From Ochotona curzoniae (taxonomy: Eukaryota; Chordata; Mammalia; Lagomorpha; Ochotonidae), in contig NW_024466459.1 of assembly GCF_017591425.1 (NCBI RefSeq), forward strand, positions 1,922,001 through 1,986,000: DNA of 64,000 nt, written 5' to 3'. How positions within the stretch are numbered: the stretch's first letter is position 1; each line of letters begins with the position of its first letter. The translations under genes and the position numbers were made by a program. Shown here piece after piece: positions 22,127 through 34,166 of the stretch. The notes under the pieces were generated by a model. The model was given only the letters and a program-made list of their open reading frames with translations, searched no databases and was not told the origin of the DNA.

Positions 22127-23109
22127 AAAAGTGGAGCAGGGCCCGGCGGCGTGGTCCAGTTGTTCAGCAGCATCTCCTGAAAGAACTAGTCCTTCCCCCT
22201 TGAATGGTCATGGCATCTTTGTCAAATATCAATTGACCGCAAATACATGAGTGAGCTTCTGAACTCTCACTTCTACTCCACTGATCTAAATGTCAACTCT
22301 TACCCAGTTTCTGCATTTGCTTGAGTTCTGTCATTTTCTATACATTAAAAAAAAATAGAAAATTAATCCAGTCCTTCCTCTAGCATGATTAAACACATTT
22401 TTGTTGTTATTGATAGCTCAGAAGTTTCTTTTAGCACAGGGCCATTATCTGTAATGTTATATAAACTTCTAGAACTGTGGTCAAACTTGGGAAATTCTTA
22501 ACAATTCTTCTGAAGTTGTGAGATTTGGAAGAACTTTCCACAGACTGGCTTTTGGCACAAAACTTTGTTTCCCCTCCACTAACCACATGCTTTGAGTGCC
22601 AGATGCCGTAAGACATGTTCATGTCACTATACTACCCCCACGCGCTGCACACTAATGTCACCAAGTAAGTCAGCAAACAGATAACATTCCTAGAAATCAC
22701 CTTGTACTGGGATGGCTGGCAAGTCTGACTACACATGACGGGACTGGGAACCACATAATCATATCCTGCTGAAATCCCACTAACTTATCTCTTGGTTTAT
22801 TTCCCCAAAGCCAGATCCCCTAGAAGCCCACAGACATTCCTACCACCAACGTAAGAACAGCAACAGAAGGGAAGTCAGGGTAAAAGAGACAGAGGCAACC
22901 AAGCACCAAATCTTAACTGATTGTGGTTAAGATAACTTACATCTGCAGATTTTTTTTTTAAATAAGTAACCAAATAGTAGCAATGTTCTGCTTCTTGATT
23001 TAAATGTGTTCAGTTTACAAAGACTCTGAAGCTATACACTTAAAAATCTTTACATTTTTTCTGTTCATATACTACACGCCAAAAAAAGTTTATAACACAA
23101 TTTTATGTC

Positions 23110-23354
23110 TTTTTATTGTTCTATCACTTGAGAAACAGAATACTCCTACTGCTGGCTCAATCCCCACGGCTGTGTTAAGTCCAAGCAGAAACCTGGAATG
23201 CCAGCCAGGTCTCCCAGATGGGTGGCAGGGGCCAAACCACTTGAGCCATTACTGCTGCCTCCCAGGGTTCACACTTGCAGGGCCCTGAAATCAGAGGAGA
23301 GTCAAACACCCTGAAATGGCATACACGTCTCAAGCACCATTTAACCTCTAGGTC
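23110..23354 (-). mobile_element. C SINE, oldest subtype
   Basis: CTGCTGGCTCAATCCCCACG, ACCTGGAATGCCAGCCAGGT and TACTGCTGCCTCCCAGGGTT are reverse blocks of the rabbit-shared subtype. Confidence 0.7.
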
Positions 23355-23368
23355 AAACATGTATCCCA

Positions 23369-23701
23369 GGGCCTGGCAGCGTGGCCTAGTAGCTAAAGTC
23401 CTTGCCTTGAACGTGCCCAGGATCCCATATGGGTGCCGGTTCTAATCCCGGCAGCCCCACTTCCCATCCAGCTCCCTGCCTGTGGCCCGGGAAAGCAGTG
23501 GAGGACGGCCCAAAGCTTTGGGACCCTGCACCCGCATGGGATACCCGGAAGAAGTTCCTGGATCCTGGCTTCGGATCAGCATAGCATCGGCCGTTGCGCT
23601 CACTTGGGGAGTAAACCATGGGATGGAAGATCTTCCTCTTTGTCTCTCTTTCTCTCTGTACATCTGACTTTGCAATAAATAAATAAATCTTTAAAAAAAA
23701 A
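23369..23701 (+). mobile_element. C SINE, young
   Basis: GGCCTGGCAGCGTGGCCTAG head, GGCCCGGGAAAGCAGTGGAG and an AATAAATAAATAAATCTTTA tail. Confidence 0.93.
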
Positions 23702-25019
23702 TGGTCCCAAAACATTGCTTTTAAATGGCCACGTAAACACTGCTGGAGTCTCCAGACTGGATCCTGGAAAATCAGCTTCATTACTTTCACAATAAAATCA
23801 CGTGTGTGTGTGTATTGGATACAGACATGCTAGATGTGGTTTTTACCATCAACTATCTGAGGACCTTGAAGACACGTGTGACCTACCTAAAGAATTTTCT
23901 CCCCTAAAATGAAGATTATTAATTCTAAGACCTTCTTCTAGCTATGATTCAAAAAATACTCCCTGAGTGCCTCGTGTATAGCATCATATGAGATGTTTAA
24001 AACACAGATTTGGTTCCTGCCCCATAATACGCAGCCTAGGATCCAGTAGATGATACCACAAGCATGGGTCGTTGCCACAGACATGGCAGACCCGCACTGA
24101 CCTCGGGGTTCCTGGCTTAGAAGGGACCAACCAGAACTGCTGCACGCAATTCTGGAGTGAATCACCCTGGACACAGAAGATCTCTTTCAAACAAAACAAA
24201 AACAGGGTTTTTTTCTTTTAAGACAACAAACATCATTAGGTAAAAACTAATCTAAAATATGAAATTGGTATGATTTTAGTTAATGATATTATACCAATAG
24301 GTTCCTTAGCTGTAGCAACTGTTCTATTTCAACGTAAAATTAGTTAGCAAAAGAAAATGCATATACAAGGCATAGGAACTCCAATATCTTCACAATTTTT
24401 CTATAAACTTACAACTATTCTGAAATTGAATGCTCATTTTTAAGATGAAAAGCATGTAAACACATTAGTATGAAGATAAATTTATGACAATTTCTCTGAA
24501 ATTAACAAGATACTATTACGGAAACCAAAAAGGGTAGAGGCTACTTCAAGCACAGTAGTTACAGGAACTCTGGGATGCCACTTAAGCTAATAGAAAAATT
24601 ACAAGCAAAAAAAAAAGAAGCTTCCCACAAAAGAGAGACCATATAAAGGCCAACTTATTCACTTAAGCTATTTAATTCAAATACAACCTGTCCTCTTTTT
24701 TTTGTTTACCAGTCCGCTTCTCTTTCCATTGCATAAACATCACCAACACAATTTTATGTTTATGCTTTAACAGATAAGTATCAGAATTCTTCCAAAGGCT
24801 GTCAAAAACTTTCATGCCATTTGTTAAATGCTCTGTAATAAAATTCCTAGGCACTTCAAAGGCAGAACATAAAGTAATTGTAACACTGGAAAATGGTATC
24901 TGTAGATATTAGTATGCCCAGTCCAACAAACACAAAACTAGCAGTAGCACCTGTCACTGTCTATGACAATTTTTAAATGGCTACAAATGGACATATTGTC
25001 CATCAAGAGACAAGTCCTA

Positions 25020-25315
25020 GGCCCGGCGCAATGGCCTAGGAGCTAAGTCCTAACCTTGAATGCACTGGGGTCCCATATGGGCGCTGGTTGTAATCCTGGC
25101 ACCCAGCTCCCTGCTTGTGGCCTGGAAAAGCAGTCGAGGGCAGCTCAAATCCTTGGGACCCTGCACCCACATGGGAGACCCGGAAGAAGCTCCAGGCTCC
25201 TGGCTTCACATCAGCACAAAACCAGCAGTTGTGGTCATGTGGGGAGTGAATCATTGGACAAAAGATCTTCCTCTCTGTCTCTCCTCCTTTCTGTATATCT
25301 GCCTTTCCAACAAAT
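25020..25315 (+). mobile_element. C SINE, young head, A-tail lost
   Basis: GGCCCGGCGCAATGGCCTAG head and a near-consensus body end at GCCTTTCCAACAAATGTTG without the usual AATAAA tail. A GA-rich run follows at once. Confidence 0.9.
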
Positions 25316-25491
25316 GTTGAGAGAGAGAAGGGGGGGAGGGGGTTCTATAGTCCATCCCCTTGAATCTAGAAACCAACAGGATGCTGTTAGGATTTCTAAG
25401 CCAAGTCAGAAAAAAGCTGCAACTTTCACTTTGTCCCTCAACAATTCCTGCTGGCAATGCAAATGCCCTGATGCACACAACACAGAAAGTA

Positions 25492-25816
25492 AGAGAGAGG
25501 GAGAGAGAGAGAAAGAGAGGAAGAGAGAGGGAGAGAGGGATTGAGGGAGAGAGAGGGAGATTAAGAGAGATCTTCCACTTGCTGGTTCACTGCCCGATGA
25601 CTACAATAGCCAGAACTTGGGCTGGTCCAAAGCCAGGAGCATCTGGGTCTCCCACGTGAGTGCAGGAGACTAAGGCCTTAAGCCATCCTCTGCTGCTTAC
25701 CCATGCCACAAGCAGGAAGCTGGATTGGAAGCAGAGCAGCCAAAGCTCAAGCCATTGCCCATGTGGAATGCCAGCAGAATGGTAGGAGCTGAACCTGCTA
25801 TGCCACACTGCCAGTC
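25492..25816 (-). mobile_element. C SINE, old, with expanded GA tract
   Basis: About 70 nt of (GAGAGG)n-like sequence (25494-25566) replaces the normal short GAGAGAGA block. Then ATCTTCCACTTGCTGGTTCA and GCTATGCCACACTGCCAG follow. Confidence 0.82.
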
Positions 25817-25817
25817 T

Positions 25818-25885
25818 GATCTCTTTGCTTCTCCCCCTCCCTCTGTAACTCTACCTTTCAAATAAATAAACAAAATCTTTTTTAA
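25818..25885 (+). mobile_element. C SINE 3'-end fragment
   Basis: CCCTCTGTAACTCTACCTTT and CAAATAAATAAACAAAATCT form a 5'-truncated tail, adjoining the inverted copy at 25492. Confidence 0.75.
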
Positions 25886-26570
25886 ATAGTCAAATTTCCC
25901 TGATTCCTAAATAAAAACAACTGGAAATACATCCCAGTTAGATGAATGAGATTTTCTTATTTTCAATTAGTTCACATATTTATGAGTGAATATTACTTAT
26001 CATTGAAATAAGTATGGGTAGAGCATAATTCTACTGCAGTTTTTTTCTTTCTAATTACAAGTGCTAAGGAAACTTAAGCTAGTAAGAAGTTGATAAAGAA
26101 GTTCTGTTACAGCAGTGCCATACTTTTAATTATCTGAGTTACATATACTCAGAAAATTTATAATTATTAAGCATTCTGGAAAACAGTATTTATTTGACTT
26201 CCATATTTTTCACGAAAATTATTTTTAATGATCAACAAAAACACTGATCAAGACCTTCAATTCTGGTGAATAAAGAAACTATCTGGCTCATGAAGAGATG
26301 CTACTACCCGCTTGCTGCCTTCTCAGCCACACCACTACACTCTCCTGCACGGCCACTCCCCACCTGAACGTTATGCTTGGAACAATTGGTTTTTGTAAAG
26401 CAAAATGTAGGAAACAAATAAATGCAAAACAGAACATTTTAAACACATTCTCCTTTGTACTATTGAATTTTACTTTAATCATATATATAAGTGCATGGGT
26501 CTGCACATGGTCACTAAAACGCATTTTTCAGAGCTGCAAAACAAAAAAAAAAAAAAAAAAAGGAAAAGAG

Positions 26571-26855
26571 GGCCCAGCGTGATAGCACAGCTAAAGACCT
26601 TGCCTAGAACACACGAGGATACCATATGGGCACCAGTTCTGATCCCATCCAGCTCCATGCTTGTGGCCTGGGAAAGCAGTCAGGACGGCCCAAAGCCTTG
26701 GACCCTGCACCTGCGTGGGAGGCCTGGAAGAGGTTCCTGGCTTTTGATCGGCTCAGCTCCAGCCATTGCGGCTGCTTGGGGAGTGAACCAGCAGATGGAG
26801 AATCTTTCTGTCTCTCCTGTTCTCTGACTTTTCATAAAAATAAATCTCTAAAAGA
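26571..26855 (+). mobile_element. C SINE, young to intermediate
   Basis: GGCCCAGCGTGATAGCACAG head after a 20-nt A run at 26543-26562. CATAAAAATAAATCTCTAAA tail and AAAAGAG on both sides. Confidence 0.9.
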
Positions 26856-26996
26856 GTTACTACTGCATAAATGTCACAAAGAAATTCTATTATTTGCTTC
26901 AAATGAAGTCTTTAAGACCACAGAAGAGTTGTTGAAGTCTTAAATATATGTTCAGAATGTACTATGTAGTAATAATTGCTGTGTTATAGATGGTGG

Positions 26997-27055
26997 TTTT
27001 ATTTATTTATTTGTTTTTTACCTTCTAACTCATTGTGCCACAGTACCAGTGCCTG
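26997..27055 (-). mobile_element. C SINE remnant, internally deleted
   Basis: TTTTATTTATTTATTTG joined to CATTGTGCCACAGTACCAGT looks like both ends of an old reverse SINE without its body. Confidence 0.4.
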
Positions 27056-27080
27056 GATGGTAATTTGAATGTAAGGTCAT

Positions 27081-27392
27081 TTTTTAATTAATTTATTTCT
27101 ATTAGAAAATCAGATAGAGAGGAGGACAGACAGACAGATCTTCCATCTGCTGGTTCACTCCCCAAGTGGCCGCAACAACTGGAGCTGAGACAATCTGAAG
27201 CCAGGAGCCAGGGGCTTCTTCCCAGTCTCCTACAAGGTGCAGGGTCCCAAAACTTTGGGCCATCCTTGACTGCTTTCCCAGGCCACAAGCAGGGAGCTGG
27301 ATGGGAAGTAGAGCTGCCGGGATTAGAACCGACGCCCACATGCACTGTTGGTGGATGCAAGGCAAGGACTTACCGGGCTCCACAGCAAGCCC
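27081..27392 (-). mobile_element. C SINE, young to intermediate
   Basis: TTAATTTATTTCTATTAGAA tail side, CACTCCCCAAGTGGCCGCAA and GGAGCTGGATGGGAAGTAGA. AGGTCA-like sequence on both sides suggests the target duplication. Confidence 0.9.
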
Positions 27393-28253
27393 ATAGGTCA
27401 CTTTTAGATTTAATTTAAAAAACATGGTTTCCACCCTCCTCCTTTTACAAAATTCTAAAAGTCCAATTCAAAAATGTTCTATTAACCTTATTAATATTGC
27501 ATTAGTCATTTGCTTCTGAATAATTCAACCAATAAATGAGGCTTTCTTCTTCATTGTCAGACATATTTAATGCCTCATGACACTCAGCACACAGAACTAA
27601 TATTTGCAATTCTAATAAAGCAAAAAGAACTCTATTTGTTCCTGTAACATGCATAGAGCTTTTACAACTCTAAATTTTTACTTTTGCAACTCACAAAAAA
27701 TATACTTTTAATACAAGAAAGATTATACTAAAGTACAGATTATCAATTTTAAAAATGGAGGCATTATTAGAAACATTTCTAATTTCAACTCAACTAATTC
27801 CAGCATTTAGATTTTTGGTTTCTGTTTTCTTCACTATTATCAAACATCCACCTGTACAGAAATATCCCCATCTACTGGCCAAAGATGACACTACAGACTA
27901 TTATCAAAAGTACCAGCCTGCTGCTTCCAAGCACCCAGTTACCACACAGCAAAGCCAAGTCCCAACCTCCTGAAATTTTAAATTAGCCAAATTCTTACCC
28001 AAAACTTTCCTTTATCTTACAAAAATATTGGAGAGGAAGAACAGCTACCTGTTTAAGCATTTGTTACATTACTTAAGATATTAAAATTTTCAACTTGGCT
28101 AATTATATTTTAATTCACTATAAAATCATTTTATAACACTGATATCCTATACATGCCATCTTTAAAATATTGTGTCAACTTAATCACTTTTATATTAATT
28201 ATCATTAATATTGAATCTACAACTTTAAATATAAGACATAATTGTGTTTTTTG

Positions 28254-28548
28254 TTTTAAAGATTTGTTTTTATCAGAAAGGCAGATCTACAGAGAGGGGA
28301 GACACAGAAAAAGATCTTCCATCCACTGGTTCACTCCCCAAATGGCTGCAATGGCCAGAGCTGAGCTGATCCAAAGCCAGGAGCCAGGAGCCTCTTCCAG
28401 GTCTCCCACACAGGCTGTCCTTGACTGCTTCCCAGGCCACAAGCAGGGAGCTGGATGTGAAGGGGAGCAGCCAAGACACAAACCGGCGCCCATGTGGGAT
28501 CCCAGTGCATGCGAGGCGGTAATTAGGCACTAGGCTACCGAGTTGGAC
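28254..28548 (-). mobile_element. C SINE, intermediate
   Basis: TTTTAAAGATTTGTTTTTAT tail side, CACTCCCCAAATGGCTGCAA and CCGGCGCCCATGTGGGATCC. About 25 bp of the CTTTGGGACC block are missing. Confidence 0.9.
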
Positions 28549-29087
28549 TAAACATAACCAGTTTTGACTAGTGTGTTTAGAACACAATCTTCAATCAAAA
28601 ATGATCAAATATATGTTATTTCTTGTCCAGCAGATTCCTAAAATAAAAAGTATCCACTTTAAGCATGAATTTAAGCTAAAGGTACCGGCACTGAGAAGAC
28701 ACTCATTTCAAGGCACAAAACTCCTAAGTGACCTACCTACCTGGATCTGAACTCATTTTTGGCTTCACAGTTCAATACTTTCTGTATCATTCCAACTGCC
28801 TCCCATAAACTTCAAGCATATCTTATACAGGTAATAAGACCTGCACTATGGAATTTCCCTTTGACAGCTACAGGTATGGGCTGTGGTCAACAAAAGCTTC
28901 TTGAGATTTTATTAAAACAGCTTGCTTCTTTCTTTTGTATTACAAGAGAAAGGGAGCAAAAACAAACACACATAATCCACATTGAACAATTGTAATTTTT
29001 CTATGGTCACATTTCAGCTATTTTTGCTCTAGGTACTCCATATTTTTCCAACAATCATTGAAAAAGTTGACAGGTAAACAGGCAAGC

Positions 29088-29297
29088 TTTTTTAAAAGTA
29101 GATGTCCGGAGAGAAAGAGAGACAGAAAGATCTTCCATCCACTGGTCCACTCCCCAAATGGTTGCAAGAGCCGGACCTGAGCCAATCCTAGGCCACAAAC
29201 CGGTAGCTTTTTCTGGGCCTCCCACGCTGGTACATGGTCCCAAGGCTTTGAGACATCCTAGGTTCATTAACTGGGAGCTGGATTGGAAGTGGGGCAA
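29088..29297 (-). mobile_element. C SINE, head missing
   Basis: AGAGACAGAAAGATCTTCCA, CACTCCCCAAATGGTTGCAA and GGGAGCTGGATTGGAAGTGG. It stops before the tRNA-like part (5'-truncated). Confidence 0.83.
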
Positions 29298-29518
29298 TTA
29301 AAAACTTAAAATTCAAAAGAGAACTTCTGAAAAACAAAATGGAAGGCCTACTCTAAGCTTACTCTGATTGAGCATACTGTCATTGCTGGTAATATGTTAT
29401 AAATATCACCACTGGCCAACAGAGGGCAAAAACAATAAACACCAGTTGCCTGAATAAGTTCAACAGTGGCTCTAAAGCTTTACAAGATCCGGACTTAAAG
29501 ATGTAATTATGCTCATTA

Positions 29519-29844
29519 TTTTTTTTTAAAGATTTCTTTTTATTTGGGAAGTCTGATATACAGAGAGGAGGAGAGACAAGCAGGAAGATCTTCCATCTGA
29601 TCATTTACTCCCTATGTGACCGCAACGGCCAGTGCTGCACCGATCTGAAACCAGGAGCCAGGAGCCTCTTCCAGGTCTCCCATACGGGTACAGGGTCTCA
29701 AGGCTTTGGGCCGTCCTGCTTTTCCAGGCCACAGGCAGGGAGCTGGATGGGAAGTGGAGCTGCCGGGATTAGAACCAGTGTCATATGGGATCCCAATGTG
29801 TTCAACACGAGAACTTTAACCACTATGCTATCGTGCTGGGCTTG
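29519..29844 (-). mobile_element. C SINE, full length, with target-site duplication
   Basis: ATGCTCATTA (29509-29518) and ATGCTCACTA (29845-29854) flank a copy running from a TTTTTTTTTAAAGATTTCTT tail side to CTATCGTGCTGGGC. Confidence 0.93.
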
Positions 29845-29889
29845 ATGCTCACTATTCTTCCCAAAATGTTTATGAAGAGCTTTCCACTT

Positions 29890-30218
29890 GGGTCCAGCAC
29901 AGTAACCTTAGAGGCTAAAGTCCTCACTTCATAGGTGCCAACATCCCCATATGGGTGCCGGTTGATATCCAGCTGCTCCACTTCCCTTCCAGCTCCCTGC
30001 TTGTGGCTTGGGAAAGCAGTATAACCTTGGGACCCTGCAGCCATGTGGGAGACCTGGAAGAAGCCACTGGCTCCTAGCTTCGGCTAGGATCAGCTCAACT
30101 CCAGACGTTGTGCCCACTTTGGAAAGTGAAACAGTAGACAGAAGATCTTTTTGTCTCTCCTTCTCTCTGTAAATCTAAACTTCCAATAAAAAAAAAAATC
30201 AATCTTACAAAAAAAAAA
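29890..30218 (+). mobile_element. C SINE, young to intermediate
   Basis: GGGTCCAGCACAGTAACCTT head, TGGCTTGGGAAAGCAGTATA and a TTCCAATAAAAAAAAAAATC tail. It begins 46 bp after the inverted copy at 29519. Confidence 0.9.
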
Positions 30219-30492
30219 GAGTTTTTCACCAATGTTTTGAACCAGGAAGCTTTCTGTAGAAGACATATTTTAATATCTTGAAAATAGGATGCTGGACTTT
30301 CTACCATTGTCTATACTTACAATGTCATGATACACTTAAATAGCAGGATGATGGACTAGTGACTGATGCTGAAGGACTGTTGACTGTAATCATATAGGGG
30401 AAAGCAGTGACGGGGAAGGGAATCCCTGAGCCTACGGAATTAGATCATGAAAACTAAAAATTTTTTTAAAAGATGACAACAATGTATTTCAG

Positions 30493-30726
30493 GGGCTGGC
30501 ATTGTGCCACAGCAAGTAAAAACCACTGCCCATGGGTCCAGTGCTTTAGCGTAGTGGCTAAAAGTCCTTGCTTTGCACGTTAGGATTCCATATGGGTACC
30601 GGTTCTAATCCCAGCAGCTCCACTTCCCATCCAGCTCCCTGCCTGTGGCCTGGGAAGGCCGTAGAGGACAGCCCAAAACTTTGGGACCCTGTACCCACAT
30701 GGGAGACCAGGAGGAAGCTTCTGGTT
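30493..30726 (+). mobile_element. two fused C SINE heads, no tail
   Basis: A 40-nt old-type head (GGGGCTGGCATTGTGCCACA) runs into a young-type head (GGTCCAGTGCTTTAGCGTAG at 30533) whose body ends abruptly at GGAGGAAGCTTCTGG. No 3' end or A-tail is present. AATGTAT occurs on both sides. Confidence 0.75.
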
Positions 30727-30839
30727 TATAATGTATAACCAATAAGTGAGTTAATTCTCTTTAAAAAGGATCATAAATTTAAATGTAAAACTACAATTAA
30801 TTCAGAATAGACAAAAGGAGAAAATTGTTAAACTACAGA

Positions 30840-31780
30840 TTAAAAAATTATTTAGGACACAAAAGCATGAACCATAAAAGAAATAAAAATGACAAAATGG
30901 TGTTTATCAACACCAAAAACTTCTGAAACCATAATGGGAGGAAGAAAATGCCACGAACTTTGAAACAGTATTTGCACAGGCACATCTGTTTCAAGACTTC
31001 TAAAACACATAAAAAGTCTCAAAATTCAGTCAGAACAACACCCAATTTTTAACAATGAGCAAAGCAGTTTGAACATATTTACCAAAGATTACATGGATGA
31101 AAAACAAGCCCACAAAAAGATGTTTCATGTTTCAAGTCACTAACAAAATGAAACTTAAAGCCATAATGAAATATCTATCTCCCAGTTGCAATGAAGAAAA
31201 AAAAAAAAATCAAAGCCTGACAATATCAAGTGCTGGTCAGGCTGGGGAGCAACCTGAACGCTCAAACACTGGGGAACATGAAATGGCACAACTATGCAAA
31301 ATGCAGACTTCCCGAAGCTAACAGCATACTTACTGATGACTCAAAACCTCCACTCTTCCACACACACACACACAAACATCCAGAGTCATGTGCTCAAATG
31401 TTTCATAAGGCAAAAAAAACTGAAAAAAAAAACAAACATCTTAGGGTATTTGTGAACAAATAAACTACGGTATATTTGTACAATGCAATATTTTTCAAAT
31501 GAAAAAGAACAAAGTGGGTCGGTCTCAAATAGATTATGCTAAGTAAAAGAAGCCACACCATAAGACTTTGGGGCTGTTAAGATTCATTTATACAAAATTC
31601 TGGTAAAGGCAAAACTTTTAGCTTACTAACATACAGCCTCTTGGTGATGACCAGATCTGCAGACAGGAGAAAGGGAATGAAAGAGCATGAAGAAACTTGT
31701 GGGGAAGAAACACTTTTTGTACAACATTGGGGCAATTCTTACCGAGAAGTGATTCAAAAAGCAGACTTTAGCCTATTGTC
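30840..31780 (+). mobile_element. ancient mammalian L1 (L1M type), end of ORF2 and 3' UTR
   Basis: The plus strand follows the conserved order of the L1 ORF2 terminus and 3' UTR. It shows a CAACACCCAATTTTTAACAA block, AAAAAGATGTTTCATG, GTGCTGGTCAGGCTGGGGAG, ATAAACTACGGTATATTTGT, AAGAAGCCACACC and TTCATTTATACAAAATTCTG. It is heavily diverged, with many indels and no open frame. Confidence 0.75.
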
Positions 31781-31879
31781 AATTTTTTTGTAAACAACAA
31801 AACCACACTCCATATCAAACATAAGATATAAGACATACTTCTTATTACACCATAAATGTGGATTTTCTTTGTTGCTGTC

Positions 31880-32100
31880 TTAATGATTTATCTGAAAGGT
31901 AGTGTTACAGAGAGCAGGGGGAAGGCAGATCATCTACCTGCTGGGTTCTCTTCCCAAATGGCCACTACAGCTACACTAGGTCAGTCCGAAGCCAGGAACC
32001 TCGTTTCCCGGCTGCCCTCCCGGGATCTCTAACAAGCAGCTATCCAAGATACAGGCGCCAAAGGTGCCAGCCTCACCAGCCACCCTACAGCAAGGGCCCC
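31880..32100 (-). mobile_element. C SINE, old, degenerate
   Basis: GATTTATCTGAAAGGTAGTG and TCTTCCCAAATGGCCACTAC. The rest is weakly conserved up to the next SINE at 32126. Confidence 0.65.
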
Positions 32101-32125
32101 CAAATGTGCTTTTTAAAACAGTCAT

Positions 32126-32452
32126 GGGGCCTGGCACAGTAGCCTAGCTGCTAACGTCCCTGCCTTGTATGGGTCAGGATCCCATGTGGGCACTGGGTCT
32201 AATCCCAGCAGCCCCACTTCCCATCCAGCTCCCTGCCTGTGGCCTGGGAAAGCAGTCGAGGATGGCACAAAGCCTTAGGACCCTGCACCCACATGGTAGA
32301 CCTGGAAGAAGATACTAGCTCCTGTCTTTGGATCAGCTCACCTCCAGCCATTGTGGCTGCTTGGGTAGTGAATCAACAGACAGAAGTTCTTCCTCTATTC
32401 TGGATTTATTGGAAATTTTTTCCAATGAAAATATTTAAAACTAAAAAAAAAA
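32126..32452 (+). mobile_element. C SINE, young to intermediate
   Basis: GGGGCCTGGCACAGTAGCCT head, GGCCTGGGAAAGCAGTCGAG and CCAATGAAAATATTTAAAAC tail. Confidence 0.9.
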
Positions 32453-33071
32453 GTAACGGATGCCTTCAGAAGTCATTCTAAAATTTAATTCCTCACTTGG
32501 TTCATTGATTTATACATTAGTGGAAAAAACTAAAGGAAAATAAAATTTTTAAATATTAACATGCAATTGTAAAAATTGTCAAATTCAATCTAGAAAACTA
32601 ACATCAAGTGAAATACTAATAGGTTCATGTTCAACAAAGCTGCTTTCATCTAGTAAAATTACATAACTACAGGTCTATATAAGAGCAGTACGATTATAAA
32701 ACACAATGTAAACATCACAAATTAATTAAAAACAAGTGAAAACACAGGATGAAATTTATAAATTATAATGAGTCAAATTTTTAAAAAATGTAAAAATCAT
32801 GATCCTAGGTGAGAAAAACACACTCTCCTTTTCCCAAAGTAAGGCAATTCTAACTCCAATGAAATTTTCTTTTAAGGTTAATATTGATACTGAAGAGTAA
32901 AGAAGAATAGCATTTACCCTAATAAGAATAATAATCTAAACTTCTAAGCTACAATAAAAATAGCATGGCACTGAACAAGTAATAGATTTTACTTCATAAT
33001 TAATTTAACATAACTGAAAACATTACATCATTGTGCAAAAGACTTGGTTAATAAATAATGGTAAAAAGACA

Positions 33072-33415
33072 GGGCCTGATACCTGGACGTAGCAAATTAA
33101 GCCTGTCTATGATGCAGGCATTCCTTATGGGCACTGGTTCAAGTCTCAAATATTCCACTTCCAATCCAGCTCCCTATTAACATGCCTGGGAAAACAGGGT
33201 AAGAGGACCCAAGTCCTGAGGCCCCTGCACCCACGTGGGAAACCCAGAGGAAGTTCCTGCTTTCCATCTGGCCCATACCCAGGCATAGAAGGTGGGCCCA
33301 GTCCCACACATTGCAGGCATTTTGGGAGTGAGCCAGCAAAGAGATCTCTTCTCTGTCTCTCTCTGTAATGCTGCCTTTCAAATCAATCTGTAAAAATAAA
33401 AAATTAAAAAAATAA
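33072..33415 (+). mobile_element. C SINE, old subtype
   Basis: GGGCCTGATACCTGGACGTA head, CATGCCTGGGAAAACAGGG and TGCCTTTCAAATCAATCTGT. Confidence 0.83.
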
Positions 33416-33422
33416 AAGTAGT

Positions 33423-33768
33423 ACCCAGCCAGCAGCCTAGTGGCTAAAGTCTTCATCTTGTACAGGCCCCAGGATCCCAGCTGGGAGCCAGTTCAAATCC
33501 TGGCTGCTCAACTTCCACCCAGCTCCCTGCTTGTGGCCTGGGAAAGCAGTTGAGGATGGCCCAAAGCCTTGGAACCCTGCACCCCCGTGGGAGACCTGGA
33601 AAAGGATCCAGGCTCCTGGGTTCAGATCTGCGCAGCTCCAGCCAATGTGGTCACTTTGGGAGTAAATCATTGGACAGAAGTTCTTTCTTTCGGTCTCTCA
33701 TCCTATCTGTATATCTGCCTTTCCAATAAAAATAAATAAATCTTTAAAAATAATAAAAATAAAATAAA
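33423..33768 (+). mobile_element. C SINE, young to intermediate, long AT-rich tail
   Basis: ACCCAGCCAGCAGCCTAGTG head, GGCCTGGGAAAGCAGTTGAG and CCAATAAAAATAAATAAATC. It lies directly behind the copy at 33072, in the same orientation. Confidence 0.9.
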
Positions 33769-34166
33769 AAATGATTAAATGGACAAAGAATTTAGGGTAT
33801 ATTCATGTTTTAAACTTTTTAAAACAAAAAGTACTTGAATGTGAACATGTACCAAGCTTCCTGAAAAAAATGACTTCCCCAAAATAGAAGAAAAAACAAA
33901 AGAAAATTTGGACAGATTTGAATTCTAAAATGACAATTTAATCATATCCAAAAACAGTCAAAATTACAAGAATAATAATAGACCATGGAAACATCCATAG
34001 AAAATACAAAAACAAATCAATATATTTTAAAAACACAACCAATCAATAAAGGAATACTAAGGCCCTAACAGGTAACTAACACAAGGACAAGTGGGTCAAA
34101 AAAAGCAAATGGGAAAACAATTTCATGACTGTTTAGATACAATATGCCAGAAAATGAGTATTCACT

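Larger units (their letters stand above)
21221..22330 (-). mobile_element. ancient L1 (L1M type), antisense, interrupted by two SINEs
   Basis: The left part (21221-21560) reads as the reverse complement of an old L1 3' region, with blocks TGTACAATTCAATATTTAGT, TCTGGCAACTAGG and GCTGAATAGCATCCCACTAT. The right part (22176-22330) matches antisense ORF2 (TTGAATGGTCATGGCATCTT, ATCAATTGACCGCAAATACA). SINEs at 21577-21799 and 21800-22126 separate the two parts. Confidence 0.7.
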
